Notes under the pieces: model-generated | What the model was told of the DNA's origin: nothing | The model's input: only the letters and a program-made list of their open reading frames with translations | Database searches by the model: none | Shown here: positions 26,029 to 37,280 of the stretch, piece after piece | Numbering within the stretch: position 1 is the stretch's first letter | Layout: each line of letters begins with the position of its first letter | Position numbers and translations under genes: made by a program | Source of the DNA: Branchiostoma floridae | Taxonomy: Eukaryota; Chordata; Leptocardii; Amphioxiformes; Branchiostomatidae | Assembly: GCF_000003815.2 (NCBI RefSeq) | Contig: NC_049990.1 | Span: 17,979,199 to 18,043,198, forward strand | Length of the DNA: 64,000 nucleotides | Reading direction: 5' to 3'

Positions 26029-28666
26029 ATGGCGTTATCTCAACACCCTCTGCCCGAGCCCCCCTCCTACATGGAATACCAGGGAATATTGTTCCCGGCA
26101 ATTAATATTAAACAGGAAAGCCTGGAGGCGGTGAAGATGTTTGAGATACGTGACGATGATGTGGTGATAGTGACCTATCCTAAAAGCGGTAGGTGCTGCT
26201 CCAAAAATTGTACATAGATAAACTTAAAAAGTGTGGTATTGGCCAAGCTAACTCTAGAAAGGCTCAGTTGAGAACTGTGGTTAGCCTGTGTTTCAACTTC
26301 ATTTACACTGACGCATTTTCCTCAAGGTACCAACTGGATGTACGAAGTCGTGCATAAGATTCTTACTGGAAAGAAGGAAAACATCACACCAGTAGGACTT
26401 GAGTTTTGGCCTCCAGGGAAACAACCCAGTTACATCCAGCTGCGTGAGACTCCATCTCCTCGACTGATGTACACTCATCTCCAACATCAACTGGCACCTC
26501 CAGGGTTGGCAGCTCCAGTCAACAAGTTAAGTTGATATCGTTTTACCTTAAATATTTGTAAATAACTTCACCAGGTAGGCAATTATTCATATAGTAAGGT
26601 TCTTGGGGCACAACCAAGGAGTAACTTACTTCCAACGTTTCGATGTCTATCAGACACCGTCATCAGGGTAGAATGGCTGGAAACTACCTCTTGCTGCTAC
26701 GTATAGCCGATGTAGGTGGCGCTGCAGCAGCAAGAATGTGGCTCAGCTTGTATCCCCCTCGTCTCTGTTCATGACTGGAGCTGATTTTCTGATCCAGACT
26801 GCCTCCTTAATCCACCGTGTTCTTCTGTTTTCCTCTCTGTCGATGACGTTGGAAGTAAGTTACTCCTTGGTTGTGCCAAAAGAACCTTACTATATGGATA
26901 CCTTAAACATTGTTTATCTAGTCTGTATTTCACTTAGTACTAACGTTGTTACCCTGACAAATCTGAAACATGGCAGAGAAAACACAGTTGTACCCAAATC
27001 TATATAAGGAACGTAACTACTTTTAAAATACAGTTCGAAACAAACTCTAGAAGTCTCTAACGATGACACAATATTCTGCAGGTGAAAGTCATTGTCGTCC
27101 TGCGAAACCCCAAGGATATCTGTGTGTCATTTTACCACTACTGCCAGAAACATGCCTATCTAAAGAACCCAGAATCTTGGGAGCATCACAATAGGGACTT
27201 CTTGGATGGAAAAAGTAAGTTTTTAATCGAGCGGTGAAATACTCGTATAGAGCTATTGTATAGTGTGCAGAAATGATCATACCCATGCAAACAGCTATTA
27301 CCGTCCAAAATAACTAATTAAAATGTAAAACATGTAGAATTCAGGGTGCTTAAAGTTATGCTCCTTTCTCTACCGGTCTATGGCAGACTTATACGCGGGA
27401 TGAATAAATACTTCACAGCAATGGTCCAGGTTACATTCACTTCGCTCACTCGGTGGTGTCCGGTAGTTATAGCAAAGGACCAGGCGTTATGACACCATAT
27501 ACACCTCGGGGCGGGTCATTAACCCTTAATTAACTACCGTATGGCAGCTACAAATCTTAAAAGACATTCAGGTTTACTCTCATTAAACATTAGTCATTTC
27601 AGATTTCAATCATAAGTTTCCATCGCCCAGGAAACACACGTTATCTCATCATGCAAGCTTTGTGAGTGAAAGATTTCATGAAATATGCCATACCCGCCTT
27701 TCTTACTCTGGTTACAGTATGGTATGAACCAAAAGCTGGGGGGGGGGGGGGCATGGTTGACATGTGTCATTTTGAGCGCGTAAATTCTGCTATAGCTTAC
27801 CAAATGACCTAAATTACACAAGTTTGTTGCTACAGGTGACGTGCAATGGATTATGTATGTAATTCATTGCAGTGGTTTTCGGTGGTGACTACTTTGATCA
27901 GGTGCTGGGATGGTGGCAAATGAGGAATGACCCCCACTTCCTCTTTGTCAAGTACGAAGATATGAAAAAGGTAAATGTGTATGATATTATAATATATTCA
28001 TGGCAGAATCAAAAGGAAAATGGACGATATATGAAACAGTACCGATATCTTCAGGACTATCTTTTGTCAGTACCAGTACATTTGTACTTGTTTTCAGGAT
28101 TTTCGCTCGTCAGTGAAGACTATAGCAGCCTTCCTGGAGAAAGAACTGACCGATGAACATCTGAACCTTATCCTGAACAGCTGCAGCTTGGAGTCAATGA
28201 GGAAGGCATTGACAGAGTCTGGTACATCGAGAAATACAATTGTCAGGAAAGGTAAATGATCAATGTATTTGGAGAAAAATTCTACTTTCTCGGAAACGTT
28301 GCACTACATATGTTTTCCGTCAAAACAAATGTATGCCTTTTCTCAACATTAAAACTTATCTTAAATATCTTATCCTATTTCATACTATTAACGCTATGAA
28401 ATAATGCGCAGTGAAAGACAATTCGAAGGTATTGTAAAATCATTTCATCAAGTATACGACTACGCTGAGTTAGTTGAGTTGTGTTTGTTTCAAAACCTTA
28501 AAGACACTATACAGAGGGTTCTTGTAATATGTCTATTTGACTTTCTGTCACCCAAGGTATGGTCGGAGATTGGAAGAACCACTTCTCGGCCGAGGAGAGC
28601 GCCAGGTTTGACCAGAAGTACCGAGAAAGGATGGCGGGAACAGGGCTGGAGTTTGATTTTGAGTAG
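26029..28666 (+). CDS. Cytosolic sulfotransferase (SULT family)
   Basis: Six exons: 26029-26188, 26327-26517, 27082-27214, 27873-27970, 28098-28251, 28557-28666 (stop TAG), 281 residues, close to the usual 285-300. The family transfers sulfonate from PAPS to phenols, steroids or amines in the cytosol. Visible motifs: PAPS 5'-phosphosulfate loop TYPKSGTNW (about residues 49-57), the likely catalytic histidine in MYTHLQHQL, the 3'-phosphate site VLRNPKDICVSFYHY, FVKYEDMKKDFRSSVKTIAAF and the C-terminal RKGMVGDWKNHF. The donor of exon 2 is uncertain: AACAAG|TTAAGT would bring a frame break, whereas CCA|GTCAAC at 26517 keeps the frame and reads LAAPVKVIVVLRNPKD. A TTTTTTTAG acceptor at 26012 just before the start suggests an upstream 5' UTR exon. 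Substrate and orthology within SULT1-6 cannot be assigned. Confidence 0.9.
26586..26899. mobile_element. MITE in SULT intron 2
   Basis: Near-perfect terminal inverted repeats of about 50 bp: CATATAGTAAGGTTCTTGGG... on the left pairs with ...AGAACCTTACTATATG on the right, with AACCAAGGAGTAACTTACTT inside. The interior has the AACGTTTCGATGTCTATCAG / ACACCGTCATCAGG phrase also seen at 43030. Confidence 0.8.
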
Positions 28667-28679
28667 CGGAAATAGGATA

Positions 28680-30056
28680 ACTAACGGGGGCCGCCCTAAG
28701 ACGGTCACCGTCGTAAGACGGTACGGATTTTTTGCTGATCTTATTATCCATCAGTACACCGTGTTTGTTGCCACTGACTATGCTGATTACAAAGGTAAAT
28801 AAACCAAGTCCATGCACACAGCTTTAATTTGCATTCCAAGTATACTTTAACATATTTACTTCATGTTTTTTTAAAAACAGAATTCTAACAGTAATGTTGA
28901 CAGTGCTGAATCACTGCGGTCACCGGCCTCTGCGTATTGGCGGCTCGTGTCGCTAACTATACGAACTCTTCCAAGCAGTCACACAACTGCCATGATACAC
29001 ATAAATAAAGCTCCATAAAACACTAAGAATATGGGTCTTCAAATGTTTGTTTAGTAGAAAAGCAACCAAAAGGAAGCGACATAAACATTGCCACCATTGT
29101 ACTCCCAAGGGAGTGTGGCCGTGAAGGTGGCAGACTAGAGAACGCTCCAAATATTTATGCGACTGGTAACAAATGATTCGTGCTGTCTATGAAAATAAGA
29201 CTTGAAAGAGAGATGTAGATGATATTTTCATATAATCAGACAGAGTTTTGTTGATGTTGGCGATGTCTTTTTTTCGTAATGTTTTTTTAGTCGGGCATTC
29301 ACAATCAGTGCATTCAGCCCATTGCCGGTAAAAACATCAGCTGGATTGTTCTAGGTACAGCCTTCCTCGTGTGAGACAAGAAGTACATACAGTCACAATT
29401 TTACTGTCAAAAGAAAGCTAAAATATCATACTATAATTTTTTTTCTGTGTACTTAAATTTACCACTTACTTCTGAAGAGAGCAAAATGTAAAAAAAGCGT
29501 ACCGAGTTAGGCACACTGTCCAGCGTAGCTCAAAATTGGAAGGTTACATACACGAAATTGTCTCACAGTGTTTGCCGCTTGTAACACGCAGCGCGAAATG
29601 TTCATAAACCACATGAATGCATTTCTTATTCAAGTATGTTGTTGAAATCTATGTGAAAAAAATTTAGTCATCAAAATTTGACCACGCTCAGGCAACTAGC
29701 GATGGAGCGTAATGAGTTTGAGCGCAAGATAAAGCGTACCGTGTTGGGGCACCTCCCGTTACTTTCAATAAGCAAAACATTGCTGAACTCATACGAGACC
29801 CATGCAGCTAATGATTTAAAAGTTTTCACCAAAAATGAAATCCTTTCTTTGAATACAATATCTTGACTCATGTTTATCGGATTTGAACGAAACGCCGTTT
29901 TGTTCGGGGCACTGACATCTTTCATCTACAATGTATTAAAGCTCCAATACATGCGTGTACCTGCCTCGTACAAAGCACAATCTTCTCAATGGGGGGGGGG
30001 GGCAGTTAGTATACGCGGAAAATCGCTCAACAAAGATTCTTTTTTCTGTTACAATG
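28680..30056. other. Region with no gene recognised
   Basis: About 1.4 kb downstream of SULT. Short poly-G near 29990 and A/T-rich stretches only. No exon or repeat pairing was recognised with confidence. Confidence 0.5.
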
Positions 30057-30418
30057 TTAGTTCACCTATATCCACGGAGTAACCAATATCTGTTGTTTTT
30101 AAAATCAGGGCATTTAGGGATAGACGGCGACAGACGGTGATGCAGTTAAATCCGTCCCAGACTTGGTATCGCAAATTGCAGATACCCCTTTTTCACAAAC
30201 GGATATAAGGCTAGTTTACCTTTATCCGCGGGTAACTAATATCCGTTGCTTTAAAAAACATTGTACTTTGGGATATCAAGTCGACGGATTGTGTTTTCAA
30301 ATTGCACTATTTTCAAAAGATTACAGTTTCAAACCACCGGTCGTCGACTTGATGTCCTTTCATACCCTGTTTTTGAAAACAACGGATATAGGTTACCCTG
30401 TGAATAAAGGTGAACTAG
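30057..30418. mobile_element. Inverted-repeat transposon, nested or tandem copies
   Basis: Left end TAGTTCACCTATATCCACGG and right end ATAAAGGTGAACTA are inverted repeats. A second left end (CTAGTTTACCTTTATCCGCG) occurs at about 30212, so one copy probably nests in another or two are fused. The interior has GGATATCAAGTCGACGGAT and its partner GTCGACTTGATGTCC. A half copy is at 20280-20404. Confidence 0.65.
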
Positions 30419-30648
30419 CGTTAGGTGACCTGGCGAATAAGGCTAAGGGTGAACTAGCTGGCGTAAATAAAGAAAGCAGTAGAAATATTGAAAGCCCGAT
30501 AAAAATAAGTCAAAAAACAGCCGGAACCGAACCTCTTCTTGAAGAGTACAAACGTTCACTTAACGACAGTTGTGTAGAAGATGTTGTACCTTTCTGTATG
30601 TACTTTACGCGGGGCATTCATGCTCTTTATCGGGGATATAGTGCAGGT

Positions 30649-31289
30649 TAGGGCTGGGTACCGGTATGGTTTACCGGTACAAAACCGTTTTTTTCTTATT
30701 GGACCGGTCCGGAAAAACCGTACCTGAAAAAATTCGGTGAACCGGAAGTTGGACCTATTTGAAAATGAACAGATCATATGTATTGATCAGGCATTCACAC
30801 ATTTCGGGGCTTACCGGTCGAGGAAAATAACAAGAACGAAGTAGAGTATAGCCTATAGTCATTTCTACCAAGTTTTACAGTCAATAGTACAGAGGCAGTT
30901 AGCCTTGTAGGATTTTAAAACGCCAGTGGTAGTCGAATCTCCACAAAACAGATGTCTTTGTTGCAAAATGGACTATTATTTTGAGACTTGTCCATTCACA
31001 AGTTCTCACATACTGAATCAGGTCCAGGTTAAGGTCCAAACCTGGACCTGATCCTCTGGACCTGAACAAAGGTATCTGTGTGGTTTAGTATCTGACTTCG
31101 ACTGGCGTTTTCAAATCCTATCTTTTTTGACTGTGAAGACTTGCAAATGACTGTCAACTCTCCTCTTCTACATTCTTGTTGCTTTCTTTGACCCAAAAAG
31201 ACAGCTAGGTCCGATCTACTGATTTTTTTGCTGGACCGGTCCAAGAAGAACAAAAATGGTTTTGTATCGGTATCGGTACCCACCCCTAA
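30649..31289. mobile_element. MITE with TAGGGNTGGGTACCGGTA ends
   Basis: Left TAGGGCTGGGTACCGGTATG, right GGTATCGGTACCCACCCCTA. The interior has further paired ACCGGTCC segments. About 640 bp, inserted next to the P450 relic. Its minus-strand frame is not a protein gene. Confidence 0.75.
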
Positions 31290-31884
31290 TCGTCACATTA
31301 ATTGAAATAACAGCTCATTTTAAAATGATTTCTTACCGTGGCGTTTTGTTGCTCGGCAGAGGTAGGGTTGTCGTCTGTCTCTTGTTGTTTAGACTCCAGA
31401 AGAAATGCGTCGATAAAATCTCGGATGTCATTCGGGTCGAACGTTTCTTCATGTTCCTTGATCATTTCCTTGATGTGTTCCATGAGCTTGGCTTGATTGT
31501 GCTGTAGGTCTTGGAATGTTTTTCGAACTCCAGGTAGGAACCTCAGTGGACGGAACCATAGAGGCAAAGATTCTACGAGAAAACTCGATGCATGGCATTG
31601 AGAAGATCTTTGAATGTGCTGTCGTCATACTCATATCGACAGTCAAACACGATTGAACAGATGATGTTGGAAACTGCATTCTGCATCATCTGAGAGATGC
31701 AAAAAGCGCCGCCATCTTTCTTACAGATCTCGTCACCCAGAGTCCGTGCCTCTTCAAGAATCCTCCCCTCTGAGCTTTTCTTCCCAAGTCCGAAGTCGCG
31801 TAGACTCGTCATGGCGAACTTTCGGTGTTTCTTCCACGTTGGGCCGTAAGGCTCTTGGACTATTCCTGAGAGATATTCATTACC

Positions 31885-32945
31885 TCCATGAAATGTCATG
31901 GAGGTTATATTTTACCCTGCGTTTGTGTGTCTGTGTGTGTGTTTGTGTGTGTGTGTGTTAACAAGATAACTCAAGAATGGCTGGGTTGATTGGTTTCATA
32001 CTTGGTGTGTTGGTAGTGTGTGATGAAAGCTAGAAATGATTAGATTTTGGGCCCCCTAGCGGCTCCCCTTGGTACTGCAGCGCAACTTCCGGTTTTGCTA
32101 TCTCGGTGTTCTGAACATGCTATGGTCACGATTTTTAAGTATTAGATAGCTCTTGTGCTCAGGAAGAAATGACGTAAGTTTGGCCCCCCTAGCGTCTAGT
32201 TTTGGGATAGCAGGGGCATTTTTGTCAAAAACTTCTGAAGAGGATAACTCAAGAAGGGAACAACGGCTTTTCATGATTTTTGGTATGTAGGTACCTTAGA
32301 CAATGTTGTACACGATAAGATACTAATTATGCAAAATAGGAGCACATTTGCATAATTAATGAGAATATTCTATAATAGCAGTTTTTCCAATGTATCTCTT
32401 GTTTCAGACATGCTATGGTCTTGACATTTGGCTGGTAGATAGCTTGCATGGTCATGACAAAGTGGGGCTGGTTTCAGCCCCCTAACATTTAATTTCGGAA
32501 CTGCAGGGGCGTATTGTCCAGACATTCCAAAGAGGATTACTGCAGAAAGGATTGACGAATTGGCATCATTTTAGGCATGCAGGTAGCTTGGGCAAAGATG
32601 TTCATAATGATATGCATGTTATGCAAATGAGGACTCAATTTGCATAATTAATGAGGGAATCGTATAATTCCATTGTTTGCAATAACTGGACTTTAATAAA
32701 TGTAACACTTGTTAATTATGATAGGTGGAATATATGCAGAAACCAAATATGATAATGAGGCATTAATTTGCATAATTTATGTAAAAATTGCAAAACCGCC
32801 CATTGATTAATGATTTTATAATTTTGACATGTTAGTCAATGATGAATAACTGCATGCATAAATCATGTTAATGTGTTAGTCAATTGCATGAAATTCACAA
32901 AAGCTCTAAATATTCATGGAGGTATGAGGTCGCCGAACTCTAGTT
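31885..32945 (+). repeat. Interspersed repeat family A, longest copy
   Basis: Starts at a small palindrome (ACCTCCATGAAATG / TCATGGAGGT), then a (TG)n tract, GGCCCCCTAGCGGC and several internal units each holding TTTGCATAATTAATGAG. It ends ATTCATGGAGGTATGAGG. Copies or pieces are at 1-545, 8140-8490, 22440, 37850-38015 and 53800-54095. No protein is encoded, so it is probably a non-autonomous element. It splits the two P450 segments. Confidence 0.75.
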
Positions 32946-32979
32946 TAGTAATTAAGTTTTCTACAGGGAAAATGGTGTT

Positions 32980-33100
32980 GAATAAAGAGACTTTTCTTAC
33001 ACAACCGTGGTTTTATTTCCACCAACGTTGTGGTGACCGTCTGTCACCTTCTTCAGGGCAATACTGACATTGCACTGCAGCTATAGGTGTCGCTGCTTAC
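32980..33100. repeat. Short repeat with ACACAACCGTGG / CTGAAGAAGGTGACA-type phrase
   Basis: GAATAAAGAGACTTTTCTTACACAACC followed by GACCGTCTGTCACCTTCTTCAGGG. The same start occurs at the very end of the window (63967-64000), and related phrases are at 39050 and 61930. Probably a terminal part of a widespread amphioxus element. Confidence 0.5.
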
Positions 33101-34201
33101 AGACGCGGTCGCAAACGTAAATATGGTCTTGAAAAGTTACATATACTACTGTACAGTGATTGTTTAATGCGGTCCCAAAAGTAACGAGTGTACTACATGT
33201 ATATGCACAACAGTTGTCAATTAACAGTAATGACGGTGCAACAATGTACTTTATAAACATGCGGTCCCAAATATGACTGAGTCTATTTCCCTTCATCACC
33301 GTTCGTTACCGTAGCAGCCTGTTACCGTCGTAAAAATGCGTTAATCGAGTGAAAGGTGTTACTAGTACTAGCAAGTGGTAGATCAAATCACACTGTCGTA
33401 TACATGATGAAGGAAAGATGCCCTTAGGGTGTGAACATCTGATTTCTTACCTAAGATATTTTTGTCTGGATTCAGTATAGTTTGAATCGTAGGACGACTT
33501 GAAAAAATCTCGGCGTTCTTCACCAGTGCCTCGTGAACAGCGGCGTAACTGTTGAGAAGCACCATCCGCATAGACCCATAGTAGACGGTGAACACGTCAC
33601 CGTACTGCTTTGTCCAGTCAACATAGAGCAGAAGACGATTACCCTGTTTACAGTACAACACGTGTCAACGTCAGTATTAAATTTGTTGTCTTTGAGGGTT
33701 ATCATGTTTTGAGTTAACAATAATATTTCTCTGAAGAGTCGCAATCACAGACGAGAAATGAAGGAATAAATAAAACCTTGTATAACCGTGCCCTGGTATT
33801 ACCGTTCAATGACCGGAATTTTTATTGGATAATTGGTAAAAAGATACAAGTAAAAAGGTTTGTCATGAATCACGTCAAAATAATGATTTGTTTGGGGATT
33901 CTTTTGGGGGATCTTTACAGCCTCGCGCGGCGTTCGAGCGGACGTTCACCCGTGAGCGACCGTATGTGGGGCGGTGTGCCAGGTGTGTGTTGTCGCTGAT
34001 TTAATTTTTACGGGTCAGCTAATAGGAGCGCGACATTAAGCATACGCGATGGTCTGATTGGTCAGTATGGGTACAGCCAATGAGGAAGGGTCTTTCAATT
34101 TGCGGGCTAATGCGGCACTGAGAGTTACAGAAATCCGTTCAAAAGTAAGTGACAACTTGTCACAGTGACAACTTGTACAGTGACAACTTGTAACATGCAT
34201 T

Positions 34202-35070
34202 GGCATAATACCGGCCGTAAGACTTATACCGGCCGATAAAAAATAATGGAATTTAAAGAGATCTACACATGCAACAATAGTTATTTCTGAGGTATGCACA
34301 CTTCAGACATCTAGGTGTCCAATACATCATTTACAAAGCATCGATTACAATGCATTCGAAGACAACAAGGCGAAAAGTTTTCAGTATCTTTTTCGGGACA
34401 GGCAGCTCGTCGTGGGACGAACACACTGTCACATTTATTGCCAGATTTGTGGATCATAATTACACATGCTCACGGCACAAGACGAACATGATTTCACAGC
34501 ATTTCTGAAACTTCTGTTGGTGACCTACAACTCATGTAAAAGTGTGAAGAACCGTTGCATAATAGCCCGGATCTACGACTGAATGGGCAAAATTGAACGT
34601 ACGCGGCCATTTTCCCGCCATTTTTATATCTACGCTAGCAGTAAAGTGTTACGTCATAGCGGTTTTGACCGACAAAAGTTAAATGAAAATTCTTGACAGT
34701 ATACGTCCGTTTTCTCATGACATTTTGTATGCTCATGCAGGTTTATGTTTTATGCATTTACTAACAGAAAAGGAAGGAACATGGAGGATGTATAAAGGTA
34801 CATAGCGACAGTTAATTGTGCCATGTTTCTTCCGGCCGGTATTTTGTACCCCCTCCCAACCACGCGCCCGTTCGCCGTGTAATTCCGCGGCGTGTTACAA
34901 TTACGATATTACGCTTTTAGCAGGACAAGAGTGGCAGAAAAGTAACACAGAAGAAGTGGCAAGGGTAAGCTATAACAGCAACATGTAACTGGAGAAAATG
35001 ATGCGTTGACAATTTGTCAAATCAGTATGGCTAGAGAAATCGTCGTAAACGTGCCGGTACTATGATTGCC
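34202..35070 (+). mobile_element. Non-autonomous DNA transposon D, copy 1
   Basis: About 870 bp. The left end GGCATAATACCGGCCG is mirrored at the right end, where the reverse strand reads GGGCAATCATAGTACCGGC. Nearly the whole length matches, in reverse orientation, the copy at 62951-63858. No transposase frame was found. Confidence 0.8.
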
Positions 35071-35194
35071 CATAGCAAGGTCGACAAAGCAATTTTTGCC
35101 TTGTTTAACACTTCGGACGGGCCCGAGTTTGGCCAGTCCTTCAGATAAGAAAACCCCCATGTGTCACTCGCCACGCGCTCCACCCTAGCAAAGG

Positions 35195-35850
35195 CATGGG
35201 AGTACTAAAAATTACTTTGTTACTTTTCTACAAGGCTTGAAAACTATTCGGATTAACCGCGAAAGTCGGGAACTCGGAAAGCTCCTTTTTCACCGTTGAC
35301 ACTGAATATGCTTAACTTTCAAACGTTATGGCGTCAAGATTACAAAGTGCGCGTTACTTTAATCACTTGAATTGCATAGTAATACCCATGGACAGAAAGC
35401 AGAAAGTAATCTGAGTACTACAAGGCTTGAAAACTATTCGGATTAACCGCGAAACCGTTGACACGGAACATTCTTAACTTTCAAGCCTGATGGCGTCCAG
35501 ATTACAAACTGTGCGTTACTTTCATCACTTGAATTGCATAATAATACCCGTGGACAGAAAGTCATCTGAGTACTAAAAATTACTTTGTTACTTTTCTACA
35601 AGGCTTGAAAACTATTCGGATTAACCGCGAAAGTCGGGAACTCGGAAAGCTCCCTTTTCACGGGTGAAACTGAATATTCTTAACTTTCAAACCTTATGGC
35701 GTCAAGATTACAAAGTGTGTGTTACTTTAATCACTTGAATTGCATAGTAATACCCGTGGACAAAGAGCATAAAGTCATCTGAGTACTAAAATTACTTGGC
35801 TACAAAAATTTCTACATGGCTTGAAATCTATATATATTCGGATTAACCGA
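35195..35850 (+). repeat. Tandem repeat, about 217-bp unit with a shortened middle unit
   Basis: Units start GAGTACTA...ACAAGGCTTGAAAACTATTC near 35200, 35412, 35568 and (partial) 35785. The second unit lacks about 60 bp. Shared internal phrases: GGATTAACCGCGAAA and CACTTGAATTGCATARTAAT. Confidence 0.85.
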
Positions 35851-35984
35851 AAAGGCGCTGAATCTCATGCTACTAAACATTAATATAGCGGCTTTTTCAA
35901 TGATCCCTCAAAGAAGAACAGTTCTTAGATCTAACTTGTATACATGCTTCAGTAGTGTGTTTTAGAACACTAGAGCAGAAAGTG

Positions 35985-36835
35985 ACACACTGTGATATAC
36001 TATATAAGTTGTGGCTTGGCGGCCGGTGCAACTATTGGTCATGTTAAATATTGGCTTAGATTACACAATATGTCTAATGATAGAATTGTTAAAAAAGCAT
36101 ACGACATTGACATTGTACAAGAACATGAATGGATTACACATGTACAAGATATACTATGCAGGCATGGTTTCCAAAATGTTTGGCTAAACCCTAATGTCGA
36201 TGCCAAATATTTTGGAAACATGTTTAAGGAACGCCTAAAGGACACATTTCTTTCGAACTGGAGACAAAATATAAGAAACTTTAGTAAACTGGCAACATAT
36301 TCGAAAATTAAGACAACCTTCGCTCTAGAAAATTACCTATCAAGTCAAAACAGATCATTTACTAATAGCATAACAAAACTGAGGATTGGAGCACATGCTT
36401 TGGAAATTGAAAAGGGTCGTCACAAAAATATACCAGCTGAAAAGAGAATGTGTCCCATCTGCAAAGACAGTATTGAAGATGAATATCATTTCCTGATGAT
36501 ATGCCCTTATTATAATGAAGAAAGGAAAAAGTTATTGACCATGTATAACAACGGAACAACATTACCTAAAACAAGCAGAAAAATATTCGATGTACTTCTA
36601 TCCTGTCCCGACTCCATATCTGTCCACCTAGGCCAATATATATATATTATGCTATGCAAAAGAGAAGTAGTGCTTTAACAAAGTGAAATACACCATGCCG
36701 CCATATTTTCTATCATATTAGACTAGTATACTGATGTAAGTAGTTTATAGTTGTTAGTTATACGTAATTTGCCATACATTGTACCTGTTACAATCGTTGT
36801 GCAATAAACTTGACTATGACTATGTTAGTTGAGTC
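35985..36835 (+). mobile_element. 5'-truncated non-LTR retrotransposon (LINE) 3' end
   Basis: An open frame (35992-36678, 228 codons) contains the typical C-terminus of LINE ORF2: LRIGAHALEIEKGRHKN, then a zinc-knuckle-like ERMCPIC-type motif (CPIC...H..C) in CPICKDSIEDEYHFLMICPY. After the stop a short 3' tail ends in repeated TGACTATGACTATG, as in L2/CR1-type elements. No reverse transcriptase core remains, so the copy is dead. Confidence 0.8.
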
Positions 36836-37250
36836 TTACATTACTACAGTTCTATATTACTTATCTGTCAAATACAGGTAGTTTGAAGTATGGCATGAGA
36901 ATGGGCTATGACGGGTTGAAATATACCGCACCCCCACCCAAAGAAATCTGATTGAACAGTCCAGTATACCGGTCAAACTAGTCGGTTCAGTCTTTGCCCA
37001 TTTCGCAGAAAACACACACCACCCCTCCTCTACTGGTTACGTTACATATGAGTCTTACATTACTACAGTTCCATAATGTTAATTTATCAAGTAAAGCGTG
37101 TGAAGTATGGGACGAGAATGGACTATGACGGGCTGAAATATTCCGCACCCCAGCCCCCCAAAAATCTGATGGAACAGTCTGGTATGTTACAATACCGGTC
37201 AATTAACAAACTAGTCGGTCCAGTCCAGTTTGCAGAAAACAGCCCCCCCC
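36836..37250 (+). repeat. Tandem duplication (two units, about 205 bp) in the TLCD4 5' flank
   Basis: Unit 1 (36836-37040) and unit 2 (37046-37250) share GAGTCTTACATTACTACAGT, GAATGGRCTATGACGGGYTG and a GAAAACA end, with scattered differences. Unit 2 runs into a run of about 20 C and then the start codon at 37281, so the duplicated block lies where the promoter or 5' UTR should be. Confidence 0.8.
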
Positions 37251-37280
37251 CCCCCCCCCCCTTGTCACCACCGCCCAGCC

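Larger units (their letters stand above)
31337..33643 (-). pseudogene. CYP2-like cytochrome P450 remnant
   Basis: Two P450 segments on the minus strand. 33643-33451 encodes YGDVFTVYYGSMRMVLLNSY...FSSRPT (early beta-sheet and B-helix region) with good acceptor and donor. 31865-31337 joins in phase and encodes YGPTWKKHRKFAMTSLRDFG (C-helix WxxxR), NAVSNIICSIVF and, after a one-base frame shift with an in-frame stop at about 31573-31575, RPLRFLPGV and DFIDAFLLESK. The N-terminal membrane anchor and all C-terminal exons (I-helix threonine, ExxR, heme cysteine) are absent from the surrounding sequence, which is filled by transposons. Most likely a truncated pseudogene; the frame shift alone could be a sequencing error, but the missing exons could not. 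Confidence 0.8.
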
